Source: Pedobacter jejuensis (GTDB lineage: Bacteria > Bacteroidota > Bacteroidia > Sphingobacteriales > Sphingobacteriaceae). Taken from it: a stretch of DNA of 36,870 bases. The stretch covers positions 1 through 36,870 of the forward strand of contig NZ_RBEE01000013.1 of assembly GCF_003725795.1 (NCBI RefSeq). The letters are read 5' to 3'. A program made the translations under genes and the position numbers. Below the pieces are notes generated by a model. It did not search any database. It was not told the origin of the DNA and saw nothing but the letters and a program-made list of their open reading frames with translations. This document shows, piece after piece, positions 6,883 through 14,919 of this stretch. Position 1 is the first letter of the stretch, and every line of letters begins with the position of its first letter.

Positions 6883-7227
6883 TTAACTAAACAGTTCCTG
6901 TTCATCCCTGTTTTCGGTAGGAATTTTTTTCAAGAAATCGTCAAAGCCTGGTCCGTCATTATCCGAGTATATGCCATAAGCATCAATAATGTAACCGATT
7001 TGCATATCCTTATCCATTAATAAATAAAGAACTGAATTATCTGCAGGATCTGAATCACCTTCAAATCTATAGGTTTTTACGATAGTTAAATCTTCTGGTC
7101 TGTAAATTTTACCAGCCTGGCTTTGCATTTTGCCGTGGTCGGTCATTTTCAATTCGTTATCTTTTCCTTTCAGCCTTAATTTTTCTAAAATCTGACTTAA
7201 AGTATTCATTGCGATTGGCTGTTCCAT
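6883..7227 (-). CDS. Conserved hypothetical protein
   Basis: A 114-residue soluble acidic protein with an ordered core, KIYRPEDLTIVKTYRFEGDS followed by DPADNSVLYLL. Similar Sphingobacteriaceae proteins are, as I recall, sometimes labelled phosphoribosylpyrophosphate synthetase, but no PRPP-binding loop is visible and I would not use that name. A second Met at residue 7 (MNTLSQIL, start at 7209) is an equally good start. It is a single-gene unit with its own strong terminator. Confidence 0.7.
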   Translation of the reverse strand: MEQPIAMNTLSQILEKLRLKGKDNELKMTDHGKMQSQAGKIYRPEDLTIVKTYRFEGDSDPADNSVLYLLMDKDMQIGYIIDAYGIYSDNDGPGFDDFLKKIPTENRDEQELFS

Positions 7228-7340
7228 AATTGATTGATTTTTAGTACCTATTAAACACTTGGTTTTATAAATGGTTTGGAGTTTTAATATTATATCGAAA
7301 CTAAATGACTATCAATCTGTTAATTATTAAACTAAATATT

Positions 7341-7871
7341 ATGAAAAGATATCTTCTAACCTTAGCCGTTGCAGGTTTAGCAATTTTCAGCGCATGCAAC
7401 AAAACAGAAAAAAAAATTGCCTCTGCAACGTTATCAGAAACTGCAGATAATTCTAAAACCATTGGTACCGCTAAATTTTACGAATTAAGTAACGGAGAAA
7501 TTAAAATGGATTTAGAAATAAATTTCGCCTCCAAAGCAGATAGTAATGTTGCAGTACATTTCCATGAACATGGAGATTGTGGCGATATGGGAATGAATAC
7601 ACATGGACACTGGAATCCAACAAAAGAGAATCATGGTAAATGGGGTTCGGCGGCATATCATTCTGGTGATATTGGAAATATCAAATTGGATGGTAAAGGT
7701 CATGGAACCGTATCGGTAACTACTGATAGATGGAACGTGAAAGACGGCGACTTAAAAGGTATTATTGGTCGTGGCATTATTGTTCACGGTGGAACTGATG
7801 ATTACACTACACAACCAACAGGTAATTCTGGACCAAGAATTGGCTGCGGAGTTATTGAATCAGTAAAGTAA
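7341..7871 (+). CDS. sodC: Cu/Zn superoxide dismutase, lipoprotein form
   Basis: Converts superoxide to hydrogen peroxide and oxygen outside the cytoplasm. The ATG at 7341 is chosen over one at 7305 because it starts directly with a lipoprotein signal peptide (MKRYLLTL to FSAC, Cys19). In this 176-residue numbering the copper ligands are His73, His75 and His149, the bridging and zinc ligands His90, His98, His107 and Asp110, the disulfide Cys80-Cys169, and the active-site Arg165 (GPRIGCGVI). All catalytic positions are present. It probably sits in the periplasm anchored by lipid, and is followed by its own terminator. Confidence 0.92.
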   Translation: MKRYLLTLAVAGLAIFSACNKTEKKIASATLSETADNSKTIGTAKFYELSNGEIKMDLEINFASKADSNVAVHFHEHGDCGDMGMNTHGHWNPTKENHGKWGSAAYHSGDIGNIKLDGKGHGTVSVTTDRWNVKDGDLKGIIGRGIIVHGGTDDYTTQPTGNSGPRIGCGVIESVK

Positions 7872-7891
7872 TCGTACGTAACAAATTATTT

Positions 7892-7923
7892 AGGTGATTG
7901 AAGAAATTTGATCACCTTTTTTT
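7892..7923 (+). terminator. Terminator of the superoxide dismutase gene
   Basis: AGGTGAT and ATCACCT form a 7-bp stem followed by a run of T. A TTG at 7898 that would extend the next ORF lies inside this hairpin, which argues for the later start at 7970. Confidence 0.8.
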
Positions 7924-7969
7924 ATGCAAAACGGTATCAAATGTCATCATGTTTAAAAACCTAAACAAA

Positions 7970-8497
7970 ATGGCAAATCTAGAAATTTCCAGCAACGGCA
8001 AGGCCCAAAAGGGAAGAACAACAAAGTCTGCTCCAAGAGTAGATTTAACTGCAATGGTAGATCTAATGTTCTTACTCACCACATTCTTTATGCTTACTAC
8101 ATCTTTAACCGACTTAAAGGCAGCAGATATTTCTAAGCCGATTAAATCCGACATTGAAAGCCCGTACCCGGCATCAAGAACGATGACAATATTGCTTGGG
8201 AAAAATGCTCAAGCTGCATATTACATGGGCGAAACAGAAAACGCTAATCTGAATTATAGTAAAGTTAGTTTGATAGCAGAACAGGTTTTAATCAATAAGT
8301 CAGCTGTGGCTAAATTACATCAAAACAATCCCAGCAAATATTTAATTGTGATCATCAAACCAACTAAAACCGCAACATTTAAAGATTTCGTAGATGTTAT
8401 CGATGAGATGAAAATCACTGGAATAAAATCCTATGCTATTGAAGATGAAAATATCTCTCCGAAAGAGAAAATTTATATGGAAACAAACGGCTTATAA
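7970..8497 (+). CDS. Orphan ExbD/TolR-type proton-channel subunit
   Basis: Inner-membrane protein with one N-terminal helix and a periplasmic domain, the ExbD layout. Start taken at ATG 7970 (MANLEISSNGK), giving 175 residues. The motif APRVDLTAMVDLMFLLTTFF contains the membrane Asp31 that carries protons in ExbD. It closely resembles the second ExbD of the tonB cluster at 14920: RTMTILLGKN and YMGE here match KTMTVLLGKN and YMGE there. No ExbB or TonB is adjacent, so it probably uses the ExbB at 13392 or another one elsewhere. It looks like a duplicated copy. Confidence 0.85.
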   Translation: MANLEISSNGKAQKGRTTKSAPRVDLTAMVDLMFLLTTFFMLTTSLTDLKAADISKPIKSDIESPYPASRTMTILLGKNAQAAYYMGETENANLNYSKVSLIAEQVLINKSAVAKLHQNNPSKYLIVIIKPTKTATFKDFVDVIDEMKITGIKSYAIEDENISPKEKIYMETNGL

Positions 8498-8498
8498 C

Positions 8499-8530
8499 AA
8501 AAAAAGCCCCGATTGATAGCGGGGCTTTTG
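8499..8530. terminator. Bidirectional terminator between exbD and metK
   Basis: AAAAAGCCCCG and GCGGGGCTTTT form a GC-rich stem with A and T tracts on both sides. It can serve the forward exbD and the convergent metK. Confidence 0.85.
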
Positions 8531-8547
8531 TATGAAAATATGGTTTG

Positions 8548-9834
8548 TTAAATACCGAACGCAGCTTTCACTTTATCTACGAAATCTAATTTTTCCCAGG
8601 TAAATAATTCAACTGTTACCGTTTTTTCTTCACCATTTGGTGTTCTAAATGTTTTGGTAACAGTTTCTGGAGTTCTGCCCATGTGGCCATAAGCAGCAGT
8701 TTCGCTATAAATAGGATTTCTTAATTTTAAGCGTTGTTCGATAAAGTACGGACGCATATCAAAAATAGCTTCCACCTTTTTACTGATTTCGCCATCGGTT
8801 AAATCTACCTTAGATGTACCATAAGTAACCACATTAATTGAAGTTGGTTTTGCAACACCAATTGCATAACTCACTTGAACTAAAATTTCATCGGCTAAAC
8901 CTGCAGCAACTAAATTTTTAGCGATATGACGAGTTGCATATGCAGCGCTTCTATCTACTTTACTTGGGTCTTTACCCGAAAAAGCACCACCGCCGTGTGC
9001 ACCTTTTCCACCGTAAGTATCAACAATAATTTTTCTACCAGTCAAACCTGTATCACCATGCGGTCCGCCTATTACGAAAACACCTGTTGGGTTGATGTGA
9101 TAAGTAATGTCATCATTAAACAAATGAGCATAATGAGGGTATTTTGCCTTAATTCTTGGAATCAGAATCGAAACTAAATCGCTTTTAATTTTAACCAACA
9201 TTTCTTCATTAGCAGCATCTTTATCTTGTTTAGAGTCAGAATTTGGCTTAACAAAATCATCGTGTTGGGTAGATATCACAATAGCATCAATGCGTTGTGG
9301 CTTGTTATCATCAGAATACTCTAAAGTAACCTGCGATTTTGCATCAGGACGTAAATAAGTAATTTCTGAGTTTTCTCTTCTTAAATTGGCTAATTCTATT
9401 AATAATGCATGAGAAAGATCAAGCGCTAAAGGCATGTAATTTTCAGTTTCATTTGTTGCGTAACCAAACATCATCCCTTGGTCGCCGGCGCCTTGTTCTT
9501 CTTTGTTTGTTCTATCTACACCTTGATTAATATCTTGAGATTGCTCATGTATTGCCGATAAAATACCGCAAGAATTAGCTTCAAACATGTATTCGCTTTT
9601 CGTGTAGCCAATTTTCTTGATTACATCGCGAGCTATCTGTTGAACATCTAAATATGTTTTAGATTTTACCTCGCCAGCCAAAATAACTTGCCCGGTTGTA
9701 ACTAAAGTTTCACAAGCAACCTTCGATTCTGAATCGAAAGCTAAAAAATTATCAATTAAAGCGTCCGAAATTTGGTCGGCAATTTTATCGGGATGGCCTT
9801 CAGAAACAGATTCTGATGTAAATAAATACGACAT
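8548..9834 (-). CDS. metK: S-adenosylmethionine synthase (methionine adenosyltransferase)
   Basis: Makes S-adenosylmethionine from methionine and ATP in the cytosol. Family signatures are present: [17 protein letters not shown] (GHPDK at 13-17), [12 protein letters not shown] (GAGDQG at 115-120), and [20 protein letters not shown] later. At 428 residues it is longer than the E. coli enzyme, mainly because of a Lys/Asp-rich insertion around residues 197-215 and a C-terminal extension, a form I associate with Bacteroidetes. The long leader at 9835-10002 carries a SAM-II-like riboswitch, so expression is probably repressed by the product. Confidence 0.97.
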   Translation of the reverse strand: MSYLFTSESVSEGHPDKIADQISDALIDNFLAFDSESKVACETLVTTGQVILAGEVKSKTYLDVQQIARDVIKKIGYTKSEYMFEANSCGILSAIHEQSQDINQGVDRTNKEEQGAGDQGMMFGYATNETENYMPLALDLSHALLIELANLRRENSEITYLRPDAKSQVTLEYSDDNKPQRIDAIVISTQHDDFVKPNSDSKQDKDAANEEMLVKIKSDLVSILIPRIKAKYPHYAHLFNDDITYHINPTGVFVIGGPHGDTGLTGRKIIVDTYGGKGAHGGGAFSGKDPSKVDRSAAYATRHIAKNLVAAGLADEILVQVSYAIGVAKPTSINVVTYGTSKVDLTDGEISKKVEAIFDMRPYFIEQRLKLRNPIYSETAAYGHMGRTPETVTKTFRTPNGEEKTVTVELFTWEKLDFVDKVKAAFGI

Positions 9835-9870
9835 TTATTAAATAAATTTAAAATGAAAATAAACAATTTT

Positions 9871-9987
9871 AAAGCGCTAATGTTCCCTGTAAACAGGTTT
9901 GCTTGTATGTAGGAAGGTATTAGCACTTTTTTTTGAGTGGTAGCAATCCCGTTTCAAATATCGAAACATCGCAAATCAGTCCACTTT
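9871..9987 (-). promoter_or_regulatory. SAM-II-like riboswitch with likely expression platform, metK leader
   Basis: Read on the minus strand. AGTGG (9985-9981) pairs with CCACT (9940-9936) as P1. Between them lie TGATTT, an extra hairpin GTTTC/GAAAC (9967-9951) and ATTGCTA. An A-rich stretch and then GCTAATACC (9925-9916) follow. The order TGATTT, ATTGC, A-rich loop, GCTAA matches the SAM-II (metA motif) pseudoknot. Downstream, ATTAGCGCTTT (9881-9871) can pair with AAAGTGCTAAT (9929-9919), which contains the GCTAA element, with CCTGT/ACAGG nested inside. That would be a switching hairpin. Identification is by eye. Confidence 0.6.
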
Positions 9988-9994
9988 AACGCTG

Positions 9995-10023
9995 CAAAAT
10001 TAGCATATTTTCTTTATTTCAAA
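9995..10023 (-). promoter_or_regulatory. metK promoter
   Basis: On the minus strand, TTTG (10023-10020), 17 bases, then TAATTTTG (10002-9995), an exact match to TAnnTTTG. It lies just upstream of the riboswitch-like leader, so the transcript would begin immediately before the aptamer. Confidence 0.65.
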
Positions 10024-10058
10024 AATTATAGATTATTTTGTACTCTGATACTAAAGCT

Positions 10059-10943
10059 TTGCAAGTCAAATTAAATATTTTATTCGTCCTCAATCCCATC
10101 TCTGGCGGAAAGGCAAAATCTACTATTCCAACACTTATAGATAAGTATTTGGATAAAGAAAAGTTCAATGCGTATTTTCGCATAACCGAATATATTGGTC
10201 ATGCAAGCGAAATTGTTGATGAGGCTTTAAATAAAAATTTTGACATAATTGTGGCAGCTGGTGGCGATGGTACTATCAATGAAGTGGCCTCAAAAGTTCT
10301 TGAATACAAAAAAATAATGGGAATCATTCCGTTAGGCTCTGGAAACGGTTTAGCTCGTTTCTTAAATATTCCACAACGAAATCTTAAAGAGGCTATTCGG
10401 GTTATTAATAATTTAAAAACCGATAAAATTGATACAGCCACTTTCAATAATAAATGCTTTTTTAATCTGGCCGGTATAGGATTTGACGCTCATTTAAGTT
10501 CGGCATTCTCTAAAGATAAAAAACGTGGCTTGGCAGGCTATGTAAAGTTAAGCTTAATGGAAGTTTTCAGTTATAAAAACGAAACATATAATTTAAATAT
10601 TGATGGTGTTGATTACGAGAGGAAAGCATTTGCCGTTACGGTTGCAAACTCATCTCAATATGGTAATGATGTTTACATAGCTCCAAGTGCATCGGTAAAA
10701 GATGGTTTGCTTGATGTTTGCATCATTAAGCCTTTCTCTTTATTAAAGTTACCTGCATTAAGTTATATCATGTTAAAAGGTAAGGCAGAAAATTCGGATA
10801 TGATTGAGATTATAAAGGGTAAAAATATTAAAATATCTCGTTCAAAAGATGGTCCGGTTCATGTAGATGGAGAGCCCTTAATTATGGGTAGCGAAATAGA
10901 AATAAATATTAATCCACTTTCGTTAGAAGTTATAGTCCCATAA
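10059..10943 (+). CDS. Diacylglycerol kinase-family lipid kinase (YegS/DAGK type)
   Basis: Predicted to phosphorylate a lipid such as diacylglycerol at the inner face of the membrane. The DAGK catalytic domain shows NPISGGKAK near the start, the nucleotide-binding GGDGTINEVAS (GGDGT 68-72) and PLGSGNGLAR (91-100), and a C-terminal beta domain (GPVHVDGEPL). No ATG exists ahead of the conserved start; TTG at 10059 gives MQVKLNILFVLNPISGG (294 residues), while TTG at 10038 adds seven residues that overlap the presumed promoter region. The YciH-like gene follows after 27 bases, probably in the same transcript. Confidence 0.9.
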   Translation: MQVKLNILFVLNPISGGKAKSTIPTLIDKYLDKEKFNAYFRITEYIGHASEIVDEALNKNFDIIVAAGGDGTINEVASKVLEYKKIMGIIPLGSGNGLARFLNIPQRNLKEAIRVINNLKTDKIDTATFNNKCFFNLAGIGFDAHLSSAFSKDKKRGLAGYVKLSLMEVFSYKNETYNLNIDGVDYERKAFAVTVANSSQYGNDVYIAPSASVKDGLLDVCIIKPFSLLKLPALSYIMLKGKAENSDMIEIIKGKNIKISRSKDGPVHVDGEPLIMGSEIEININPLSLEVIVP

Positions 10944-10970
10944 TTTTTAAGTAAATAATTTATTCTCATA

Positions 10971-11321
10971 ATGAAACCAAAAAAAAATAGCTTAAGCGAT
11001 TTAGGCGGAATCATGTATTCTACCAATCCTGAATTCGAATATCAGGAAGAGGTTGATGATACGGTTACTTCTCCTAATAAATTGCAAGATTTAAGGGTAA
11101 TGCTCGATAAAAAAAATCGTGGTGGCAAAGCCGTAACGCTTATAACTGGCTTTAAAGGAAAAACGGAAGATCTGGAAATTTTAGGCAAAATGCTAAAGAG
11201 TAAATGCGGTGTTGGTGGTTCTGTAAAAGATGGTGAAATCCTTATCCAAGGTGATGTAAGGGATAAGGTGATGTTAATCCTTCAAAAGGATGGTTATAAA
11301 GTGAAAAAAGCAGGTGGATAA
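10971..11321 (+). CDS. yciH: SUI1/eIF1-like translation initiation factor (YciH family)
   Basis: A 116-residue homologue of eukaryotic eIF1, thought to act in start-site fidelity on the small ribosomal subunit; its role in bacteria is not firmly known. The C-terminal SUI1 core is clear (residues about 50-112): RGGKAVTLITGF, DLEILGKMLKSKCGVGGSVK and DGEILIQGDVRDKV. Residues 1-40 are a low-complexity acidic tail. It is likely co-transcribed with the lipid kinase. No terminator is seen before the pckA leader. Confidence 0.92.
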   Translation: MKPKKNSLSDLGGIMYSTNPEFEYQEEVDDTVTSPNKLQDLRVMLDKKNRGGKAVTLITGFKGKTEDLEILGKMLKSKCGVGGSVKDGEILIQGDVRDKVMLILQKDGYKVKKAGG

Positions 11322-11470
11322 TTTGCTTGCTTAGTGTATTTTTTTGATTTTTTTTGAGTCATTTATATTGATATAATCTATTGATATATAGATGTTTAAA
11401 TCATAGTGTACAAGCTACAATATGTAAAAAAAAGCACTTTAAAAATTCTTTTTTCTGTAAAATATCTCTT

Positions 11471-11478
11471 TACATTTG
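11471..11478 (+). promoter_or_regulatory. Candidate -7 element of the pckA promoter
   Basis: TACATTTG fits TAnnTTTG and lies 22 bases before the pckA ATG. No clear TTTG is found at the right distance upstream. The 11322-11460 stretch is otherwise AT-rich and without a gene. Confidence 0.45.
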
Positions 11479-11500
11479 CTGCACTAACTAACTTATTGTT

Positions 11501-13096
11501 ATGAGCAAAATGGAACTGCAAACGCCAGATTTAAGCTATTTAAATCTTCAGGCTGGTTTGGGTATAAAGTATCAATTAACAGCAGCCGAATTGGTAAAAG
11601 AGGCACTGCGAAATAATGAAGGCATTCTAGCTTCATCGGGAGCTTTAGCAGTTGATACCGGAAAATTTACGGGAAGATCTCCTAAAGATAGATTTATAGT
11701 TTTTGATAGTGTTACAGCAGATTTAGTTTGGTGGGGAGATGTAAATATCAAATTCAGTATGGATAAGTTTAATTCTCTTTTCCGTAAAATGACTGAATAT
11801 TTAAATGAAAAAACCATTTATGTAAGAGATGCAAGTGCATGTGCAGACACTGATTATTCTATCTCGATAAGAGTTATTACAGAAACTGCATACCAAAATC
11901 TTTTTGCGAATAACCTATTTCTTCGCCCGAAGGTAGAAGATTTGGGCTTAGTGCCCGAATGGACAATTATAGCGGCCCCAGGGTTTGTTGCAAATCCAGA
12001 AGTTGATGGAACTCGGCAAGAAAATTTTTCGATAATCAATTTTTCAAGGAAAATGATTTTAATAGGCCGCACCGGCTACACAGGTGAAATAAAAAAGGGA
12101 ATTTTTTCTGTATTGAATTTTCTTTTACCGGTATATAGCAACACGCTTTCTATGCATTGCTCAGCAAATGTTGGCAAAAACGGTGATACAGCGATTTTCT
12201 TTGGTCTTTCAGGAACGGGTAAAACAACTTTATCTGCCGACCCAGAAAGGGCTTTAATTGGAGATGATGAACATGGATGGGGTGCAAATTCTATTTTTAA
12301 TTTTGAAGGCGGTTGCTATGCAAAATGTGTAGACCTCACATTAGAAAAAGAGCCTCAGATTTACAAAGCCATAAAATTTGGCTCATTGCTAGAGAATATT
12401 AATTTCTTTCCAAACAGCTATGATGTAGATTTTTCAAATATTGCTAAAACCGAAAATACAAGAGTTGCTTATCCAATAGAATATATTGATAATGCAGTAA
12501 TACCTTCAATTGCGAAAACACCAAAGAATATATTTTTCTTAACTGCTGATGCCTTTGGCGTGTTACCACCTATATCTAAACTAAATGCAGAGCAGGCAAT
12601 GTTTCACTTTTTAAGTGGTTATACTGCAAAAGTTGCCGGTACCGAAGCTGGCATTACAGAACCACAACTTACATTTTCCGCTTGTTTTGGCAAAGCTTTT
12701 TTACCCTTACATCCTACAAAATATGCCGAATTGCTTGGAGAAAAAATTAAAGAGCAGAATGTTAATGTATGGTTGGTAAATACTGGTTGGAGCGGTGGAC
12801 CTTTCGGTGTTGGCAAACGGATGAAATTGAGTTATACAAGGGCAATGATCACTGCTGCTATAAATGGAAATCTGAATCATAACAACTATAAAATGCACCA
12901 TGTGTTTAAATTAATGATGCCTTTACATTGTGTTAACGTTCCTGATGAAATTTTAGATCCATCAAAAACATGGAGTAACCCTGAAGAATACTTTTTAAAA
13001 GCATACGAACTTGCTGATGCTTTTGCAAAGAATTTTAAACAGTTTGAGCAGGTAAACGAACCAAAATTTGCCCAAGAAGAGGTTAAAATGTGTTAA
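11501..13096 (+). CDS. pckA: Phosphoenolpyruvate carboxykinase (ATP)
   Basis: Converts oxaloacetate and ATP to phosphoenolpyruvate, CO2 and ADP, the first committed step of gluconeogenesis; in anaerobic Bacteroidetes it can run in reverse. The 531-residue length matches the ATP-type enzyme. Visible signatures are GRSPKDRF (58-65) for oxaloacetate binding, the kinase-1a loop GLSGTGKTTLS (P-loop 235-242), the metal-binding kinase-2 stretch LIGDDEHGW (252-260), and the RTGYTGEIKKG segment with the catalytic Lys. It has its own promoter candidate and is followed by two hairpins, so it is probably monocistronic. Confidence 0.97.
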   Translation: MSKMELQTPDLSYLNLQAGLGIKYQLTAAELVKEALRNNEGILASSGALAVDTGKFTGRSPKDRFIVFDSVTADLVWWGDVNIKFSMDKFNSLFRKMTEYLNEKTIYVRDASACADTDYSISIRVITETAYQNLFANNLFLRPKVEDLGLVPEWTIIAAPGFVANPEVDGTRQENFSIINFSRKMILIGRTGYTGEIKKGIFSVLNFLLPVYSNTLSMHCSANVGKNGDTAIFFGLSGTGKTTLSADPERALIGDDEHGWGANSIFNFEGGCYAKCVDLTLEKEPQIYKAIKFGSLLENINFFPNSYDVDFSNIAKTENTRVAYPIEYIDNAVIPSIAKTPKNIFFLTADAFGVLPPISKLNAEQAMFHFLSGYTAKVAGTEAGITEPQLTFSACFGKAFLPLHPTKYAELLGEKIKEQNVNVWLVNTGWSGGPFGVGKRMKLSYTRAMITAAINGNLNHNNYKMHHVFKLMMPLHCVNVPDEILDPSKTWSNPEEYFLKAYELADAFAKNFKQFEQVNEPKFAQEEVKMC

Positions 13097-13119
13097 ATGC
13101 ACTTTTAAATGCATTTTTT
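13095..13119 (+). terminator. First hairpin after pckA
   Basis: AAATGCA (13095-13101) and TGCATTT (13110-13116) form a perfect 7-bp stem that overlaps the stop codon and runs into six T. It is AT-rich and weaker than the next one. Confidence 0.55.
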
Positions 13120-13167
13120 AGCCAAAAAATTTGCAATTCGATTTTTTTTTAGTTTTTATTGTGAAAG

Positions 13168-13195
13168 AATTGCCTCGGGCTGAGGCAATTTTTTT
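13168..13195 (+). terminator. Main terminator of pckA
   Basis: AATTGCCTC and GAGGCAATT form a perfect 9-bp stem with a 5-base loop, followed by a T tract. Confidence 0.88.
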
Positions 13196-13265
13196 GTTAT
13201 ATTACCTAGTATATACCGTAAACTAAAAAGTTAAGTAACGATTTAATTGTTTATTGATTTATTAA

Positions 13266-13295
13266 TTTGTAATTTAAAATCAATTTATAAATTTG
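13266..13295 (+). promoter_or_regulatory. Promoter of the exbB-exbD-exbD-tonB cluster
   Basis: TTTG (13266-13269), 18 bases, TAAATTTG (13288-13295) fit the Bacteroidetes -33/-7 pattern. The leader to the exbB ATG would be about 90 bases and A-rich, with no other clear element. Confidence 0.6.
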
Positions 13296-13391
13296 TTTTC
13301 GCAACAAAAACGAATAAACTTACGTTGTGTGTAGTACAAAAGAAAAACAGCTAAAATTTAAAACAAGAACTAAAACTAAAAATTAAAAAAA

Positions 13392-14222
13392 ATGGCAAAC
13401 GCACCAAAACCAACAACTATTAAAAAAGAGAGCTCTTCAAGTGCTTCAAATGTATTTGCAACATTCGTTATTCCAATTTGTATCGTAGTTGGATTCATTA
13501 TCTGGAAATTCGTATTAGGAGCTTCTGACAACTTTATCGGAGGAGACAATAATAACTTACCATTGCCAAACAACTATCCAGGTACTGCATATAAAGGTGG
13601 TCCAATTGTAGCTGTTTTAATCGGATTGTTATTAACTACAATTGTATTCTCTATCGAGCGTTTAATCGTAATTGGTAAAGCAAGCGGTAAAACTAGTTTA
13701 GATACTTTTATCATTAAGGTAAAAGGATTATTAAACTCAGGTAACATCGAAGCTGCTAAAGCAGAATGCGATAAACAAGAAGGTTCTGTAGCTGCAGTTA
13801 TAAAATCAGGCTTAAAAAAATACAGCGAAGTTGAGGCAGACACAAACATGGATGTTGAGCAATCAATCGTAGCTATCCAAAAAGAAGTTGAAGAAGCAAC
13901 AGCTTTAGAAATGCCAATGTTAGAGCAAAATTTAACAATTATTGCAACTTTAGTATCTATCGGTACATTAATTGGTTTATTAGGTACAGTAACAGGTATG
14001 ATTCGTGCATTCGCCGGTTTGGCAAATTCAGGTGCTCCAGATCAATCAGCATTAGCGGTAGGTATCTCTGAGGCGTTAATTAATACAATGACTGGTATCG
14101 CAGTTTCAACTTTAGCAATTATCATGTATAACATCTTAACTTCTAAAATTGATAAATTAACTTATGCAATTGACGAAGCAGGATTTAGCATCGTTCAAAC
14201 ATACGCTAGTTCACATAAATAA
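13392..14222 (+). CDS. exbB: ExbB/TolQ/MotA-family proton channel
   Basis: Inner-membrane channel subunit that uses proton flow to energise TonB for outer-membrane transport. In 276 residues there are membrane segments at about 21-42, 71-94, 181-205 and 226-249, one more N-terminal helix than classic ExbB, as common in Bacteroidetes. The conserved core LEMPMLEQNLTIIATLVSIG through TLIGLLGTVTGMIRAF carries the TolQ/ExbB signature. First gene of the cluster. The 76-base gap to exbD holds a hairpin that may set subunit ratio. Confidence 0.93.
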   Translation: MANAPKPTTIKKESSSSASNVFATFVIPICIVVGFIIWKFVLGASDNFIGGDNNNLPLPNNYPGTAYKGGPIVAVLIGLLLTTIVFSIERLIVIGKASGKTSLDTFIIKVKGLLNSGNIEAAKAECDKQEGSVAAVIKSGLKKYSEVEADTNMDVEQSIVAIQKEVEEATALEMPMLEQNLTIIATLVSIGTLIGLLGTVTGMIRAFAGLANSGAPDQSALAVGISEALINTMTGIAVSTLAIIMYNILTSKIDKLTYAIDEAGFSIVQTYASSHK

Positions 14223-14236
14223 GAATTTTGAAATAA

Positions 14237-14268
14237 TTTTTACCGGCTTTATGGAAAACCGGAAAAAA
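14237..14268 (+). other. Intergenic hairpin between exbB and exbD
   Basis: TTTTTACCGG (14237-14246) pairs with CCGGAAAAAA (14259-14268) with one mismatch. There is no T tract after it, so it suits RNA processing or stability better than full termination. Confidence 0.4.
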
Positions 14269-14298
14269 GATCATCATTATTAAAAACTAGTAAATATT

Positions 14299-14916
14299 AT
14301 GCCTAGAATAAAAGTTAAAAGAACAAGTACCGTAACAGACATGACCGCCATGTGCGATGTTGCTGCGCTGTTGCTTACCTTCTTTATTTTAACTGCTACA
14401 GCAAGGCAACCAGAACCACTAGCCGTATCAACACCTTCATCTACGTATGAATTTAAGGTACCGGTAGAAAATAATGCCATTTTAACAATAGGGCAGAAAA
14501 AGGTTTTCTTTGAAGTAGCAGGACAAAAAGTAAGGGCAAGAACTTTAGAATTAATGGGAGAGCAGTATAAAATATCTTTCAACCAAGAGGAGAAAAATAG
14601 ATTTTCTGTAATCGGTACATTCGGAGTTCCTATGGGTAGCTTGAAGCAGTTTATTAATATGCCAGGTGGCGACCGTATGAATCCGGGAGTACAAACTGGT
14701 ATCCCTACTGATTCTACCGACAATCAATTAAACGCTTGGGTATTAAATGCTCGTAAGGCAACAAAAGAACTTAACAATGTTGATATGAGAATCAGCATTA
14801 AAGGTGATGCCAAAGAGGAATACCCAACTGTTAAAAAGGTTGTTGATATTTTGCAGAAACAGAACGTTAACAAGTTTTTGTTGGTTACCAACTCAGAAGC
14901 TAAAAAGAAGAATTAA
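14299..14916 (+). CDS. exbD: ExbD/TolR-family protein, first copy
   Basis: Partner of ExbB: a single-helix inner-membrane protein whose membrane Asp relays protons. The 205-residue sequence starts with a basic cytoplasmic segment, then TDMTAMCDVAALLLTFFILT, with Asp20 in the position of the essential ExbD aspartate. Compared with the other two ExbD copies here it lacks the VDLMFLL wording and has a longer periplasmic part. Adjacent copies of unlike ExbD are usual in Bacteroidetes tonB clusters and probably form a heteromeric stator. It ends 3 bases before the next exbD. Confidence 0.9.
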   Translation: MPRIKVKRTSTVTDMTAMCDVAALLLTFFILTATARQPEPLAVSTPSSTYEFKVPVENNAILTIGQKKVFFEVAGQKVRARTLELMGEQYKISFNQEEKNRFSVIGTFGVPMGSLKQFINMPGGDRMNPGVQTGIPTDSTDNQLNAWVLNARKATKELNNVDMRISIKGDAKEEYPTVKKVVDILQKQNVNKFLLVTNSEAKKKN

Positions 14917-14919
14917 GAA

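Noticed and set aside
6790..7020. Forward ORF of 76 codons
   Set aside because: It is antisense to the terminator and 3' part of the 6883-7227 gene, with no sensible protein.
7305..7340. Earlier ATG for superoxide dismutase
   Set aside because: It would put 12 hydrophobic residues before a complete lipoprotein signal peptide starting at 7341.
7898..7969. TTG extension of the orphan ExbD
   Set aside because: It starts inside the superoxide dismutase terminator and adds no family-like sequence.
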